64,000 nucleotides of DNA, taken from assembly GCF_003054055.1 (NCBI RefSeq), contig NZ_QBKI01000014.1:1-64000 (forward strand), read 5' to 3'. The translations under genes were made by a program, and so were the position numbers. Position 1 is the first letter of the stretch. Each line of letters begins with the position of its first letter. Below are positions 15,763-24,312 of the stretch, piece after piece. The notes beneath the pieces were generated by a model. That model was not told the origin of the DNA and searched no databases. It was given only the letters and a program-made list of their open reading frames with translations. The DNA comes from Pontibacter mucosus. Its GTDB lineage: Bacteria; Bacteroidota; Bacteroidia; Cytophagales; Hymenobacteraceae.

Positions 15763-16806
15763 ATGCTAACACAAACCGAGAGCGCGTTTCTGCAGAAACT
15801 GAACGCCATGAATCCTGTTGCCCTGCCTGAGCCCAAAGAGACCGGGCTGCTGGCTGCCGTAGAAGAGATACGCGAGCTGAAGCGCCGGAAGAACGCTGTT
15901 GTCCTGTCGCACTTTTATATGCCCGCCGAGCTGCAGGTGAAGCACCAGGAGGGCGGCATCGCCGATTTTGTGGGCGACTCGCTGGGCCTGAGCGTGGCGG
16001 CCAAAAACGTGGAGGCCGATTACATCATCTTCTGCGGCGTGAAGTTCATGGCCGAGACCGCCAAAATCCTGAACCCGGCCAAACAGGTGCTGCTGCCCAG
16101 CTTTGAGGCCGGCTGCTCGCTGGCCGAAAGTATAACCGGTGCCGATGTGCGCCGGCTAAAGGCGCAGCATCCGGGCGTGCCGGTAGTGGCCTACATCAAC
16201 ACCTACGCCGAAACCAAGGCCGAGTCCGACATCTGCTGCACCTCGCGCAACGCCATGGACATTGCCCGCTCACTGGGCGGCGACAAGCTCATCTTTTTGC
16301 CCGATTTATACATGGGCCGCAACCTGCAAACAAAGATAAAGGCCGAAACAGGCAAGGAGCTTATACTTTGGGAAGGCCGCTGCGAGGTGCACGAGCAGTT
16401 CACGCCGCAGCGCATCAACGGCCTGAAATTGATGTACCCCGAAGCGCAGGTGCTGGTGCACTGGGAGGTGCCGGATAACACAGTTTCCGATGCCTTGACA
16501 GGCGCCGGCGGCGTGGTGGGCAGTACCTCCGATATTATCCGCTTTGTGGGTGAGAGCCAGAGCCGCCAGTTTATACTTGGCTCGGAGTGCGACTTGGGCG
16601 CCACGCTGCGCGGCATGTACCCCGAGAAGGAGTTTATCGTGCCCTGCATTAAGTGCCCGCACATGAAGCAAATCAGCATACAGAACACCCTGGAGGCTTT
16701 GAGAGCAATTGGTACGGCACAGGAAGCAATGTTCGAGGTGAGGCTGGAGGCGGAAATCATGAAACGCGCGCTGGCCCCGATCGAGCGCATGCTGGCCTTC
16801 TCCTGA
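15763..16806 (+). CDS. nadA: Quinolinate synthase
   Basis: A 347-residue [4Fe-4S] enzyme that condenses iminoaspartate with dihydroxyacetone phosphate to quinolinate in de novo NAD synthesis. Family stretches are VLSHFYMPAELQ, ADFVGDSLGLS, FCGVKFMAETAKIL, CTSRNAM and the terminal CIKCPHMK cysteines. Its stop overlaps the nadB start by one base (TGATG). The oxygen- and NO-labile cluster explains its place behind an Rrf2 regulator. No nadC is seen here. Confidence 0.95.
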   Translation: MLTQTESAFLQKLNAMNPVALPEPKETGLLAAVEEIRELKRRKNAVVLSHFYMPAELQVKHQEGGIADFVGDSLGLSVAAKNVEADYIIFCGVKFMAETAKILNPAKQVLLPSFEAGCSLAESITGADVRRLKAQHPGVPVVAYINTYAETKAESDICCTSRNAMDIARSLGGDKLIFLPDLYMGRNLQTKIKAETGKELILWEGRCEVHEQFTPQRINGLKLMYPEAQVLVHWEVPDNTVSDALTGAGGVVGSTSDIIRFVGESQSRQFILGSECDLGATLRGMYPEKEFIVPCIKCPHMKQISIQNTLEALRAIGTAQEAMFEVRLEAEIMKRALAPIERMLAFS

Positions 16807-18314
16807 TGAAGCTATCCTTTGATTATGTGGTGCTGGGCAGCGGTGTGGCCGGCTTAACCTTTGCCCTGGAGGCGGCGGCGCATGGCCGGGTGGCAGTGGG
16901 GTGCAAGGCGGCTCTCTCCGAAACGAACACTTTGTTTGCCCAGGGCGGCATTGCGGCCGTGCTCGGCGTGGCAGACTCCTTTGAGCAGCACGTGCAGGAT
17001 ACGCTGCTTGCCGGCGCCGGCCTGTGCGACGAGGTTGCCGTGCGTTTTATGGTGGAGCGGGCGCCGGAAAGTACAAACTGGCTGCAGGAGCGGGGTGTTG
17101 CCTTTGATACAGATAGAGAGAAAAGTATAGCCCTGGGTTTGGAGGGCGGCCACAGCCGGCACCGCATTGTGCACGTGAAGGACCACACCGGCCTGAGCCT
17201 GCAGCAGGTGCTGGGGAAGGCGGCGCGGCAGCACACCAACATCACCATTCTGGAGCACCACATGGCCCTGGAGCTACTGCTGCAACAAGGTGCCTGCCAG
17301 GGCGTGCAGCTGCTGGACCTGAAGACCGGAGAAAGCAAAGCTATACTTGCCAAAGCCGTAGTGCTGGCCACGGGCGGCTCGGGACAGGTATACCAGCACA
17401 CCACCAACCCCAGAATAGCCACCGGCGACGGACTGGCCATGGCCTACCGCGCAGGAGCCCGGGTCAGCAATATGGAATTCTTCCAGTTTCATCCTACGGC
17501 GCTCTACAACCCGGCTTGCGAAGATACTTTCCTGATAAGCGAGGCTTTGCGCGGGGCAGGAGCCGAACTGGTTTTACCGGACGGCGCCCGTTTTATGCAC
17601 CATTACCACCCGCAAGGCTCCCTGGCCCCGCGTGACGTGGTAGCCCGCGCCGTTTACCACGAGATGCAGCAACACCACTCGCCCTGTTTATACTTAGACG
17701 CACGCCATCTGCCGGAGGGGCATTTGCAGCAGTACTTTCCGCTCATCTACAACAAGTGTAAAAGTATAGGCATCGATGCCGCTGTTGATTTTATTCCCGT
17801 AGTGCCGGCGGCGCATTACCAGTGCGGCGGCGTGGCGACAGACCTGCAGGGGCAAACCTCTGTGCCAGGCCTGTACGCGGTGGGCGAGGTGGCCTGTACC
17901 GGCGTGCATGGGGCTAACCGGCTGGCCAGCAACTCGCTGCTGGAGGGGGTGGTGTTCGGGAAAGCCGCGGCGGCGCATGCTGTAGCTCAAAAGTACGAAC
18001 TCCCGGAAAGTATGGAAGTGCCGGCGTTTACCGCAGGTACAGAATCAGCTGACGTGTCAGGTTTAAAGGCAGCGTTACGGCAACTGATGTGGGAGAAGGT
18101 AGGCATCGAGCGAACCCATGGCGGGCTGCTGCAGGCACAGGAGCAGGTGCGGTTGCTGGGGCTGCAGTTACAAAAGCATGAGCCTGCCTTGTCGGGGGAA
18201 GTATGGGAACTGCGGAACCTGCTAACGGTAGCCGCTCTCACAATAGAAGCCTGCCTGGCCAGGAAGGAAAGTGTGGGCGGGCACTTCCTGTTGCAGGAGG
18301 CTGAACTGGTTTAG
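16806..18314 (+). CDS. nadB: L-aspartate oxidase
   Basis: A 502-residue FAD flavoprotein that oxidises L-aspartate to iminoaspartate for NadA. The N-terminal dinucleotide motif is DYVVLGSGVAGLTFAL. NTLFAQGGIAAVL, the FHPTALYNP region and HYQCGGVATDLQGQTSVPGLYAVGEVACTGVHGANRLA-type residues (about 375-415) match the fumarate reductase/NadB family. The frame is open further upstream, but the ATG at 16806, overlapping the nadA stop, gives the family start. Four AAGTATA words lie inside. Confidence 0.95.
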   Translation: MKLSFDYVVLGSGVAGLTFALEAAAHGRVAVGCKAALSETNTLFAQGGIAAVLGVADSFEQHVQDTLLAGAGLCDEVAVRFMVERAPESTNWLQERGVAFDTDREKSIALGLEGGHSRHRIVHVKDHTGLSLQQVLGKAARQHTNITILEHHMALELLLQQGACQGVQLLDLKTGESKAILAKAVVLATGGSGQVYQHTTNPRIATGDGLAMAYRAGARVSNMEFFQFHPTALYNPACEDTFLISEALRGAGAELVLPDGARFMHHYHPQGSLAPRDVVARAVYHEMQQHHSPCLYLDARHLPEGHLQQYFPLIYNKCKSIGIDAAVDFIPVVPAAHYQCGGVATDLQGQTSVPGLYAVGEVACTGVHGANRLASNSLLEGVVFGKAAAAHAVAQKYELPESMEVPAFTAGTESADVSGLKAALRQLMWEKVGIERTHGGLLQAQEQVRLLGLQLQKHEPALSGEVWELRNLLTVAALTIEACLARKESVGGHFLLQEAELV

Positions 18315-18500
18315 TAAGGAGCCGTGCTTCAAAAAATACTTTGTTAGAAAAGCAATATGCCGTGGTTGCACTGCTTTTCCCGCCTGATTGCAGATTGTAT
18401 AGCTTCGGGGCTATGAGGTTAGGAATTAATTGAAACATTGCTGTATATTAGCAGCGGCTACATTGGCTGTAGCCTCAGATAATTCCTAATTATAAGCCCG

Positions 18501-18884
18501 ATGAAGTATACTTTTGTAAGAGTATTATGTGTGCTGGTGGCCGTAGTCATGATGTCTTCATGCCACATATCCCGCAAAAAGACAGACAAAAACGGAAAAG
18601 TAGTGGTGGTGAGCAAGAGCAAAACCGCTACCCGTAAGGACAATGGCCTGCACAAGGGATGGTACAAGAACCCGAACAACCCGCATCACCCGCGGACCAC
18701 AAACCCTGGGCACACCAAGCACAAGAGCAAAGGCGGCGGCAACACCACCGTGGTAGTGGTGAAAAGCCACAACGCCACCAGTGCCGGGCATAAAGGCGGC
18801 AGCAAGGCCCAGCCTGGTAAGGGAAACTCTGGCAAGGGCAACGCTGGTAAAGGCCATTCCGGAAAAGGCAAGGGAAAGAACTAG
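18501..18884 (+). CDS. Small basic lipoprotein with GKG repeats
   Basis: A 127-residue protein with a lipoprotein signal (MMSSC, C21). The mature part is very basic and low complexity: KKTDKNGKVVVVSKSK, a His/Asn/Pro-rich middle (NPNNPHHP), and a C-terminal run of GKGNSGKGNAGKGHSGKGKG. No family is recognised. A cell-envelope location, binding acidic polymers, is only a guess. The start overlaps an AAGTATACTT palindrome immediately after the ATG. Confidence 0.65.
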   Translation: MKYTFVRVLCVLVAVVMMSSCHISRKKTDKNGKVVVVSKSKTATRKDNGLHKGWYKNPNNPHHPRTTNPGHTKHKSKGGGNTTVVVVKSHNATSAGHKGGSKAQPGKGNSGKGNAGKGHSGKGKGKN

Positions 18885-18906
18885 ATCAACAGGGTAACCC
18901 TGGCGA

Positions 18907-18954
18907 AGGGAGTCGTAATCAGAGATATAGAGCTGATTGCGGCTCCCTTTTTGT
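18907..18954 (+). terminator. Rho-independent terminator
   Basis: AGGGAGTCGTAATCAG pairs (with one or two mismatches) with CTGATTGCGGCTCCCT, followed by TTTTTG, 22 nt after the basic lipoprotein stop. Confidence 0.7.
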
Positions 18955-19019
18955 GTTTGCGGCCATACGCTTTCATGGTATTTTACGTTTAACAGATAGG
19001 TTATTTATCCTGCTGGCTT

Positions 19020-19244
19020 ATGGTTAGAATACTGGCATTGGCGCTGCTGCTGTTGGCGGGCAGCGTTTCTTATGGCGCTCCGGCACAGGCTGAGGCAGAT
19101 GGGCCCAAGCTGCTGAGCGGCCTTTTTAAAAAGGGTGGCAAAAAAACTTTTAAGAAAAACAAGAAGCACAAAAAGTACTACCACGTAGCCGCTAAGAAGC
19201 AGCGGAAGGCTAAATTTAACAGCCACCGTAGCATGGTGCCCTAA
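19020..19244 (+). CDS. Small basic exported protein
   Basis: A 74-residue protein with a clear signal peptide (MVRILALALLLLAGSVSYG-APAQA) and a Lys/His-rich mature chain (KKGGKKTFKKNKKHKKYYH). It resembles in style, not alignment, the lipoprotein gene just upstream. No function is recognisable. It is followed at 37 nt by the DUF4112 gene and an AAGTATA word between them. Confidence 0.55.
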   Translation: MVRILALALLLLAGSVSYGAPAQAEADGPKLLSGLFKKGGKKTFKKNKKHKKYYHVAAKKQRKAKFNSHRSMVP

Positions 19245-19281
19245 AGTATACCTTTGCCGCACGCCCAACCGTATAAGCCGT

Positions 19282-19779
19282 ATGGTAACACCAAACACAC
19301 ACTACACCCGCACGCCCCACTCCGAGAAACTGAAGTGGGTAGACCACATCACGTACCTGATGGACAACCAGTTCCGGCTGCCGGGCACTAACTTCCGCTT
19401 TGGCCTGGACCCGCTTCTGGGTCTGGTACCCTTTGTGGGCGACCTCGCTTCTTTCGGAGTATCGGCTGCGCTGGTAATGACGATGGCGCGCCACGGGGCC
19501 AGCGGCAAACTGATTGTGCTGATGATGATCAACATCGCCCTAGATGTGGTGCTGGGCAGCATTCCGCTTATTGGCAACATCTTCGACTTCGCCTTTAAGG
19601 CCAACGAGCGCAACGTGCGCCTGCTGCGCCGCCACTACGAGGAGGGCAGGTACCAGGGCAGCGGCAAAGGCATTATTGTGGGCGTGTTGATAGGACTGGT
19701 GCTGCTACTGGTGCTGCTGGTATGGGTGCTGTGGCAGATTGCTGAATGGCTCTGGAACGTGGCTGCCTCATACTTTTAG
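19282..19779 (+). CDS. DUF4112 membrane protein
   Basis: A 165-residue protein matching DUF4112: the conserved core LPGTNFRFGLDPLLGLVPFVGD, then hydrophobic segments at about 60-80 and 85-105, and a strongly hydrophobic C-terminal helix (about 135-160). The family is widespread and of unknown function. The last 12 nt overlap the 3' end of the convergent uvsE gene. Confidence 0.85.
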   Translation: MVTPNTHYTRTPHSEKLKWVDHITYLMDNQFRLPGTNFRFGLDPLLGLVPFVGDLASFGVSAALVMTMARHGASGKLIVLMMINIALDVVLGSIPLIGNIFDFAFKANERNVRLLRRHYEEGRYQGSGKGIIVGVLIGLVLLLVLLVWVLWQIAEWLWNVAASYF

Positions 19780-20667
19780 GCGGCCCATCCGCTGCGCCAG
19801 GTCGCGGGCTTTGAGGGCGCTTTCCTGCTTGTCCTTTATCTCCAGCATAAGGTCCATGTCCAAACCCTCAGTTTCTGCCAGGAAATCGTGGAAAAGCTGC
19901 TCTTCTATACTTTGCACGTGCTTGCCGCGCCGCTCGTTAGGGGCCTGTGAGCTATAGTCCATCATCAGGATGCCGTCTTTGTCAGGTTGCCAGGTGGCGG
20001 CGGCCATCTCTACGGCCTCGCGCATGGGTTCGCCGTTGTTCACGCACTCGTGGTGCAGGTTATCGAAGATAACGGGCATGCCGGTAAGCTCGTGCAGCTG
20101 CAGGCAGTCCTGTAACGTATAGGTGCGGTCGTCGTTCTCCACGCAGAGGCGGGCCTTTACAGCCTCGGGCAGCTGGGTGTGGTATACTTCGGCAAAGCGC
20201 TGGATAGCGGCGGGCTTGTCGCCATAGGCGCCACCGCCGTGTATCTGCAGCTTGGCGCTGGTGTCCAGCTCCATCAAATCCAGTATACTTCCCTGGTACA
20301 CCAATTCGGCAATGCTGTTGCGCACCGTCTGCTCGTTGGGCGAGTTGAGCACCACAAACTGGTCGGGGTGCATGGAGATGCGCATGTTATTGTTTTTGAT
20401 GTAGCTGCCCAATCGCCGGAACGTCATTTTAAAATGCTCCTGCCAGTTGTATTGGTTTACCTCATGCGAAGCGAAAGGCACCAGCCCCGAGGTGAGGCGG
20501 AAGAAAAGCAGGCCGTGCTGCACGTTATACTCCAGGATGCGGCGCAAACAGGCCAGGTTCTGCTCCACGGTGGCAATGAGTCGCTCTTCTGAGTAAGAGG
20601 CGAGCCGGAAGGTGCGGGAGGAACTGCAGTCGAGGGCCTCGTTGATACAGGGGTATCCGATTTTCAT
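19768..20667 (-). CDS. uvsE: UV damage endonuclease UvsE/UVDE
   Basis: A 299-residue TIM-barrel endonuclease that nicks DNA 5' of UV photoproducts. Diagnostic features are the N-terminal KIGYPCIN, FRLTSGLVPFASHE, RISMHPDQFVVLNSP, IHGGGAYGDK, LCVENDDRTY and FDNLHHECV, which supply the metal-binding His, Glu and Asp residues. Length is normal for the bacterial family. It converges with DUF4112 with a 12-nt overlap. Confidence 0.93.
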   Translation of the reverse strand: MKIGYPCINEALDCSSSRTFRLASYSEERLIATVEQNLACLRRILEYNVQHGLLFFRLTSGLVPFASHEVNQYNWQEHFKMTFRRLGSYIKNNNMRISMHPDQFVVLNSPNEQTVRNSIAELVYQGSILDLMELDTSAKLQIHGGGAYGDKPAAIQRFAEVYHTQLPEAVKARLCVENDDRTYTLQDCLQLHELTGMPVIFDNLHHECVNNGEPMREAVEMAAATWQPDKDGILMMDYSSQAPNERRGKHVQSIEEQLFHDFLAETEGLDMDLMLEIKDKQESALKARDLAQRMGRLKV

Positions 20668-20722
20668 AGGTTCAGGGAAAAGTATACTCTCAACCTACGA
20701 GGCGGCGGATTGTTTGGCTGCT

Positions 20723-21337
20723 TTACTGGTAGCCGGTGTTGTCCTTGAAGAAGCGGTTATAGTTCTGTTTGGCCTCCTCCTGTTCCTGCAGCAGTCGTTC
20801 TACCTCCTGCCGCTGGCGCTTTTCTTCCTCCTTGGTTAAGTATTTGCGGAGCTTTCGCCGTTGCTTGCCTTCTTTGGAGAAGTAGGAAACCGGATTAAAA
20901 ACCAGGGTTGGCGGACGAGCCGGAACCGGGGGCGGCGGTTTGATGGCGGGTTTTAGCTGCTCTTCCGGGCGCTTGACCAGTAGCGGGGCCGTACTGACCT
21001 CCACCTCCCGGATTTGCTGTACCTCCTCCTGCAGCACAAAGAGCAGCTGCTGCGTGGTGCCCAGCTCCGGCTTTACCTGGTACACCACAGGCCGGAAGCC
21101 AACTGCCCGGACAAGTATAGAATCGTTGGGTTTTACCAGCAGGGTGAAGCGGCCGGCCTCGTCGGTTAAGGTGCCTGTGCTGGTGCTAAGCCTGATGACG
21201 CCTGCCCCGGCCAACGGCGTTTTCTTATCGGGGCGCAGCACGGTGCCGCTCACTTTTAACTGCTGCGCGTGGGCCGGCAAAGTATAAATAGCGAGCAGCA
21301 GGAGTCCTAAAACACACAGGCGTTGGAGTTGGGACAT
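20723..21337 (-). CDS. Carboxypeptidase-like regulatory domain protein, paralogue 1
   Basis: A 204-residue exported protein with a signal peptide (to about residue 24, ending AHAQ), one CarbopepD_reg_2-type beta-sandwich (about 28-110; VSGTVLRPDKKTPLAGAGV, DEAGRFTLLV, VRAVGF), and a charged, Pro-rich C-terminal part with Arg/Gln/Glu helices. It ends NRFFKDNTGYQ. The neighbour at 21520 has the same architecture and end. This fold is normally the N-terminal extension of TonB receptors; here it stands alone. Confidence 0.8.
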   Translation of the reverse strand: MSQLQRLCVLGLLLLAIYTLPAHAQQLKVSGTVLRPDKKTPLAGAGVIRLSTSTGTLTDEAGRFTLLVKPNDSILVRAVGFRPVVYQVKPELGTTQQLLFVLQEEVQQIREVEVSTAPLLVKRPEEQLKPAIKPPPPVPARPPTLVFNPVSYFSKEGKQRRKLRKYLTKEEEKRQRQEVERLLQEQEEAKQNYNRFFKDNTGYQ

Positions 21338-21519
21338 GGGCGGCTTGTTTTCATAGGTGCTTTTATACTTACGGATATATAGCGCAAATATTATATGATG
21401 AAGTATAAATATTTAACGGAAGGGTTATACTTCAGGCGCCAGTTTATACTTTGATCTGTAGTATAAGTATAGCGCAGCCGCTTTCCCATCTGGGAAGATG
21501 TGGTCGTAGTTGGGGTACT

Positions 21520-22155
21520 TTACTCGTAGCCGGTATTATCCTTAAAGAAGCGGTTGTAGTCGTTCTGCTCTTTTCGTTTTTGCTCCGCCGCCTGTTTGTC
21601 CAGGTACTCCTGCAGCGCGCGCTTCTGCTTGCCCTCACTGGAGAAGATATCGTACAAAAGGCTCATGGGGCTGAGGATGGTAGGCGGTGCGGCAGGCGCA
21701 GGAGGCGGTGGCTCCAGGCCCGGAATAAAGTTAGGATTTTTGGTCTGGCTGGTTTGCTCGCGCTTCATGTTGCGCAGGGCGCGGTCTATCATTTCCTGCG
21801 AGGGGCGGCTGGTTACCTCCACTTCGCCCAGCATCACGCTATCTTCCTGCAGTACAATGTTCACGCGCAGCTCCGACACGGGCAGGGTCTTGGGCAAGTA
21901 TAAAAGCGGCTTGTAACCTAGCGCCCGTATCATGAGCGTATCGGTTTGGGCCACATCAATCAGAAACTTGCCCTCCTCGTCCGATACCACCCCCATGTTG
22001 GTGTTTATCTTCACGATGGTAGCGCCCGGAATAGGCGTTTTTCGGTCGGGTTGCAGCACAGTACCACTTATCCGGATGCTCTTCTGGGCCACGGCAGGCA
22101 GGCTACAGAGCAGTAGCAAGAGCGTCAAGAGGTAAAACAGCGAGTGTCTGTGCAT
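21520..22155 (-). CDS. Carboxypeptidase-like regulatory domain protein, paralogue 2
   Basis: A 211-residue exported paralogue of the next gene. A signal peptide ends at AVAQ, followed by ISGTVLQPDRKTPIPGATI and DEEGKFLIDV...IRALGYKPLLY, then a Pro-rich linker (EPPPPAPAAPPT) and a basic coiled segment ending NRFFKDNTGYE. The two genes are a tandem duplication, separated by about 180 nt that hold five copies of the AAGTATA word. Function is unknown; an envelope-structural role is plausible. Confidence 0.8.
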   Translation of the reverse strand: MHRHSLFYLLTLLLLLCSLPAVAQKSIRISGTVLQPDRKTPIPGATIVKINTNMGVVSDEEGKFLIDVAQTDTLMIRALGYKPLLYLPKTLPVSELRVNIVLQEDSVMLGEVEVTSRPSQEMIDRALRNMKREQTSQTKNPNFIPGLEPPPPAPAAPPTILSPMSLLYDIFSSEGKQKRALQEYLDKQAAEQKRKEQNDYNRFFKDNTGYE

Positions 22156-22332
22156 GAGGTTCGGGTATGGCTGCGGCGTTAATACGTTGCCGTAGAAAGC
22201 TAAAACTGTGCCGGCCAGCAGTATAACGGGCCAAGCCAGGTAAAATTACAAAGAAATCAGGAGAAGGGCTAAAAAAGACGCAGCCCGCTGCACAGGGCAA
22301 CAGGCTGCGGTAAATTATACTTGGATGGCTGG

Positions 22333-22836
22333 TTATTGCTGGTCGGTTTTGTTGCCGCTGCCTGACTGGTTGTTGCCATTGCCGGCCGGGTTGCCGCTGC
22401 TGGTGTTGCCGTCGCTGTTGCCGCTGTTGTTGTTGCTGGCCGGGGTTGGCGCGCTGCTGGCAGGGGCTGGCTGGCTACCGGAAGCCTTGCTGCCCACCAG
22501 GCTGTTCGGGTTGTGTTCCTTGGCCAGATCCTCCAGCGAACGGCTGGCAGAGTAGTACACGGTCACCATCTGTGTGGCAATATTGCCTCCTTCCAGGTTT
22601 CTGCGGGCTTCCTCTGGCAGCGTAGCGGTGTTGAACGGATAATACTGGCTCGTGTTTTTAATTGAGCCCGGCATGTGCGGCTCTCCTACGCCATAGCCCC
22701 GGATGTTGGCGGGGTTCACGTTCTCGTCGTGGTTGGCGTTGGTAACCTCAAAGGAGGTGCCCTTTGTATCCTCTCCGCAGGAGGTGGTAAGCAGAAGTAT
22801 GGCTGCAGCGGCTACCGGAAAAAATATCTTGTTCAT
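22333..22836 (-). CDS. Lipoprotein with Ser/Asn/Gly-rich tail
   Basis: A 167-residue protein with the lipobox LTTSC (C20). The middle part includes NPANIRGYGVGEPHMPGSIKN and an AYYSA-like VYYSASRSLEDLAKEHNPNS; the last 55 residues are low complexity (NNNSGNSDGNTSSGNPAGNG). It may be surface-exposed through a flexible tail. No family is recognised. Confidence 0.65.
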   Translation of the reverse strand: MNKIFFPVAAAAILLLTTSCGEDTKGTSFEVTNANHDENVNPANIRGYGVGEPHMPGSIKNTSQYYPFNTATLPEEARRNLEGGNIATQMVTVYYSASRSLEDLAKEHNPNSLVGSKASGSQPAPASSAPTPASNNNSGNSDGNTSSGNPAGNGNNQSGSGNKTDQQ

Positions 22837-22963
22837 AGTTGCGTTGGTTTTTGGTTCATCCTGCCTCTGCGGGCAGGCAAAAAGGGTGAAATTGGCTCAG
22901 GACTAAGTACGCTGGCTTTGGATTGAATGTTCGGGAAGCGACGCGCCGGTGGTGCCAGACACA

Positions 22964-22993
22964 AAAAAAGCGCCTGGGAACAGGCGCTTTTTC
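22964..22993 (-). terminator. Terminator (AGCGCCTG/CAGGCGCT hairpin)
   Basis: AGCGCCTG-GGAA-CAGGCGCT is flanked by A7 on one side and T5 on the other, so it can act in both directions. It lies just after the stop of the metallophosphoesterase gene on the minus strand. Confidence 0.8.
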
Positions 22994-23013
22994 TATGGTT
23001 TTATACTTTCAGG

Positions 23014-24249
23014 TCAGGCTTTCTTCAGCTCAAACACGGTAATCTCCGGTAAAAAGCCTACGCGGCCCGGATACCCGATAAAGCCCAGGCCGGTGTTCAC
23101 GTACAGGTGCTGGCGCCCTTTTTTGTAAAGGCCGGCCCACTGCTCGTACACGTACTGCACCGGGCTCCACTTCAGGCCGGGTATGTTTACGCCAAACTGC
23201 ATGCCGTGCGTGTGGCCCGAAAGCGTCAGGTCGATGTCGGTATACTTTTGGTTGATTTCCCCATCCCAGTGCGAAGGGTCGTGGGAGAGGAGCACCTTGA
23301 ACGGGGCCTTTTCGGTACCCTTGTAAGCCTCGTGCAGGCGGCCATACTTTGGAAATCCGGCCCGGTTGCCCCAGTTCTCCACACCCAGCACGGCAATCTG
23401 CTCCCCGTCTTTCTCAATGATGCGGTTCTCGTTCATCAGCAGTTGCCAGCCCATCTGCCCGTGCGTATCAATCATCTTGCGGAGGTTCTCGGCCTTGGCG
23501 TCGGCGTGCGGCCACTCGCGCACGTAGTCGGCGTAGTCGTGGTTGCCCAGCACCGAGAAAACGCCCTCCCTGGCCCTGATTTCGCTGAGGGTAGGGATGT
23601 GCGGTTCAATCTCCGAGGCCAGGTTGTTTACCAAATCGCCGGTGAAGAACACCAGGTCAGCTTCCTGCTTGTTTATCAGGCGCACCGCCTCCTTCAGAGG
23701 CTCCGTAGAGGTAAAGCTGCCCGTGTGCAGGTCCGATATCTGCAGCATTTTGTACCCGTCGAACGCGGCGGGCAGGTTCGGAAAGCGCAGCGTGACACGC
23801 TTCACGCGGTAATCGTAGGCGCCCTTCACCATGCCATAGATAAAAGCCGAGAAAGGTATGGCAGCCACCAAAAGGCCCATCTGGTTGAGAAACCTATGGC
23901 GCGAGGGGTCATATGTGTCGTCCCCATTGGCCGTGTTAAACACAATCTTGCCCAGCCGCAGGGCATCGTCGGCTATCAGGAAAAGCACCACCACCAGCTT
24001 AGAGGCAAAAATGATGAACAGCGTGCTGGCCAGGTAGGTTCTGAACGCGTCCGGCGGCGTGCCACGGGTAGCGGAAGCAAGTATAAACGTACCGGCCGTA
24101 ATGGCAAAAACAGCCCAGTGCAGCACATAAATGGCCTTTTGGACAGTGGGGTTAAGGTTTTCGGTTACGGTCTTGATAGCCTGAAAGACATAAAGGTCTA
24201 TCAGGAAGAGGAGTAATAAAATGATTATAAAGGTCAACATACTTCGCAT
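23014..24249 (-). CDS. Membrane-anchored metallophosphoesterase (YkuE-like)
   Basis: A 411-residue protein with about four N-terminal helices (up to about residue 160) and a calcineurin-like phosphoesterase domain. The metal-binding motifs are ISDLHTGSF, FTGDLVNN, LGNHDYAD, LLSHDPSHW and LSGHTHGMQFG. YkuE-type enzymes act on phosphoesters or lipid substrates at the membrane; the substrate here is unknown. An alternative start is the second Met (MLTF). It is divergent from the radC-like gene. Confidence 0.9.
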   Translation of the reverse strand: MRSMLTFIIILLLLFLIDLYVFQAIKTVTENLNPTVQKAIYVLHWAVFAITAGTFILASATRGTPPDAFRTYLASTLFIIFASKLVVVLFLIADDALRLGKIVFNTANGDDTYDPSRHRFLNQMGLLVAAIPFSAFIYGMVKGAYDYRVKRVTLRFPNLPAAFDGYKMLQISDLHTGSFTSTEPLKEAVRLINKQEADLVFFTGDLVNNLASEIEPHIPTLSEIRAREGVFSVLGNHDYADYVREWPHADAKAENLRKMIDTHGQMGWQLLMNENRIIEKDGEQIAVLGVENWGNRAGFPKYGRLHEAYKGTEKAPFKVLLSHDPSHWDGEINQKYTDIDLTLSGHTHGMQFGVNIPGLKWSPVQYVYEQWAGLYKKGRQHLYVNTGLGFIGYPGRVGFLPEITVFELKKA

Positions 24250-24312
24250 ATCGGTATAAAACCGCCAGAGACAGGAATTGTTCCGGACCAGTGGCAGGTA
24301 AGCTTTAAAAGT

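Noticed and set aside
23107..24216. 369-codon plus-strand frame opposite the metallophosphoesterase
   Set aside because: It is an antisense shadow of a strongly conserved gene in GC-rich DNA; its protein is His/Val-rich with no family features.
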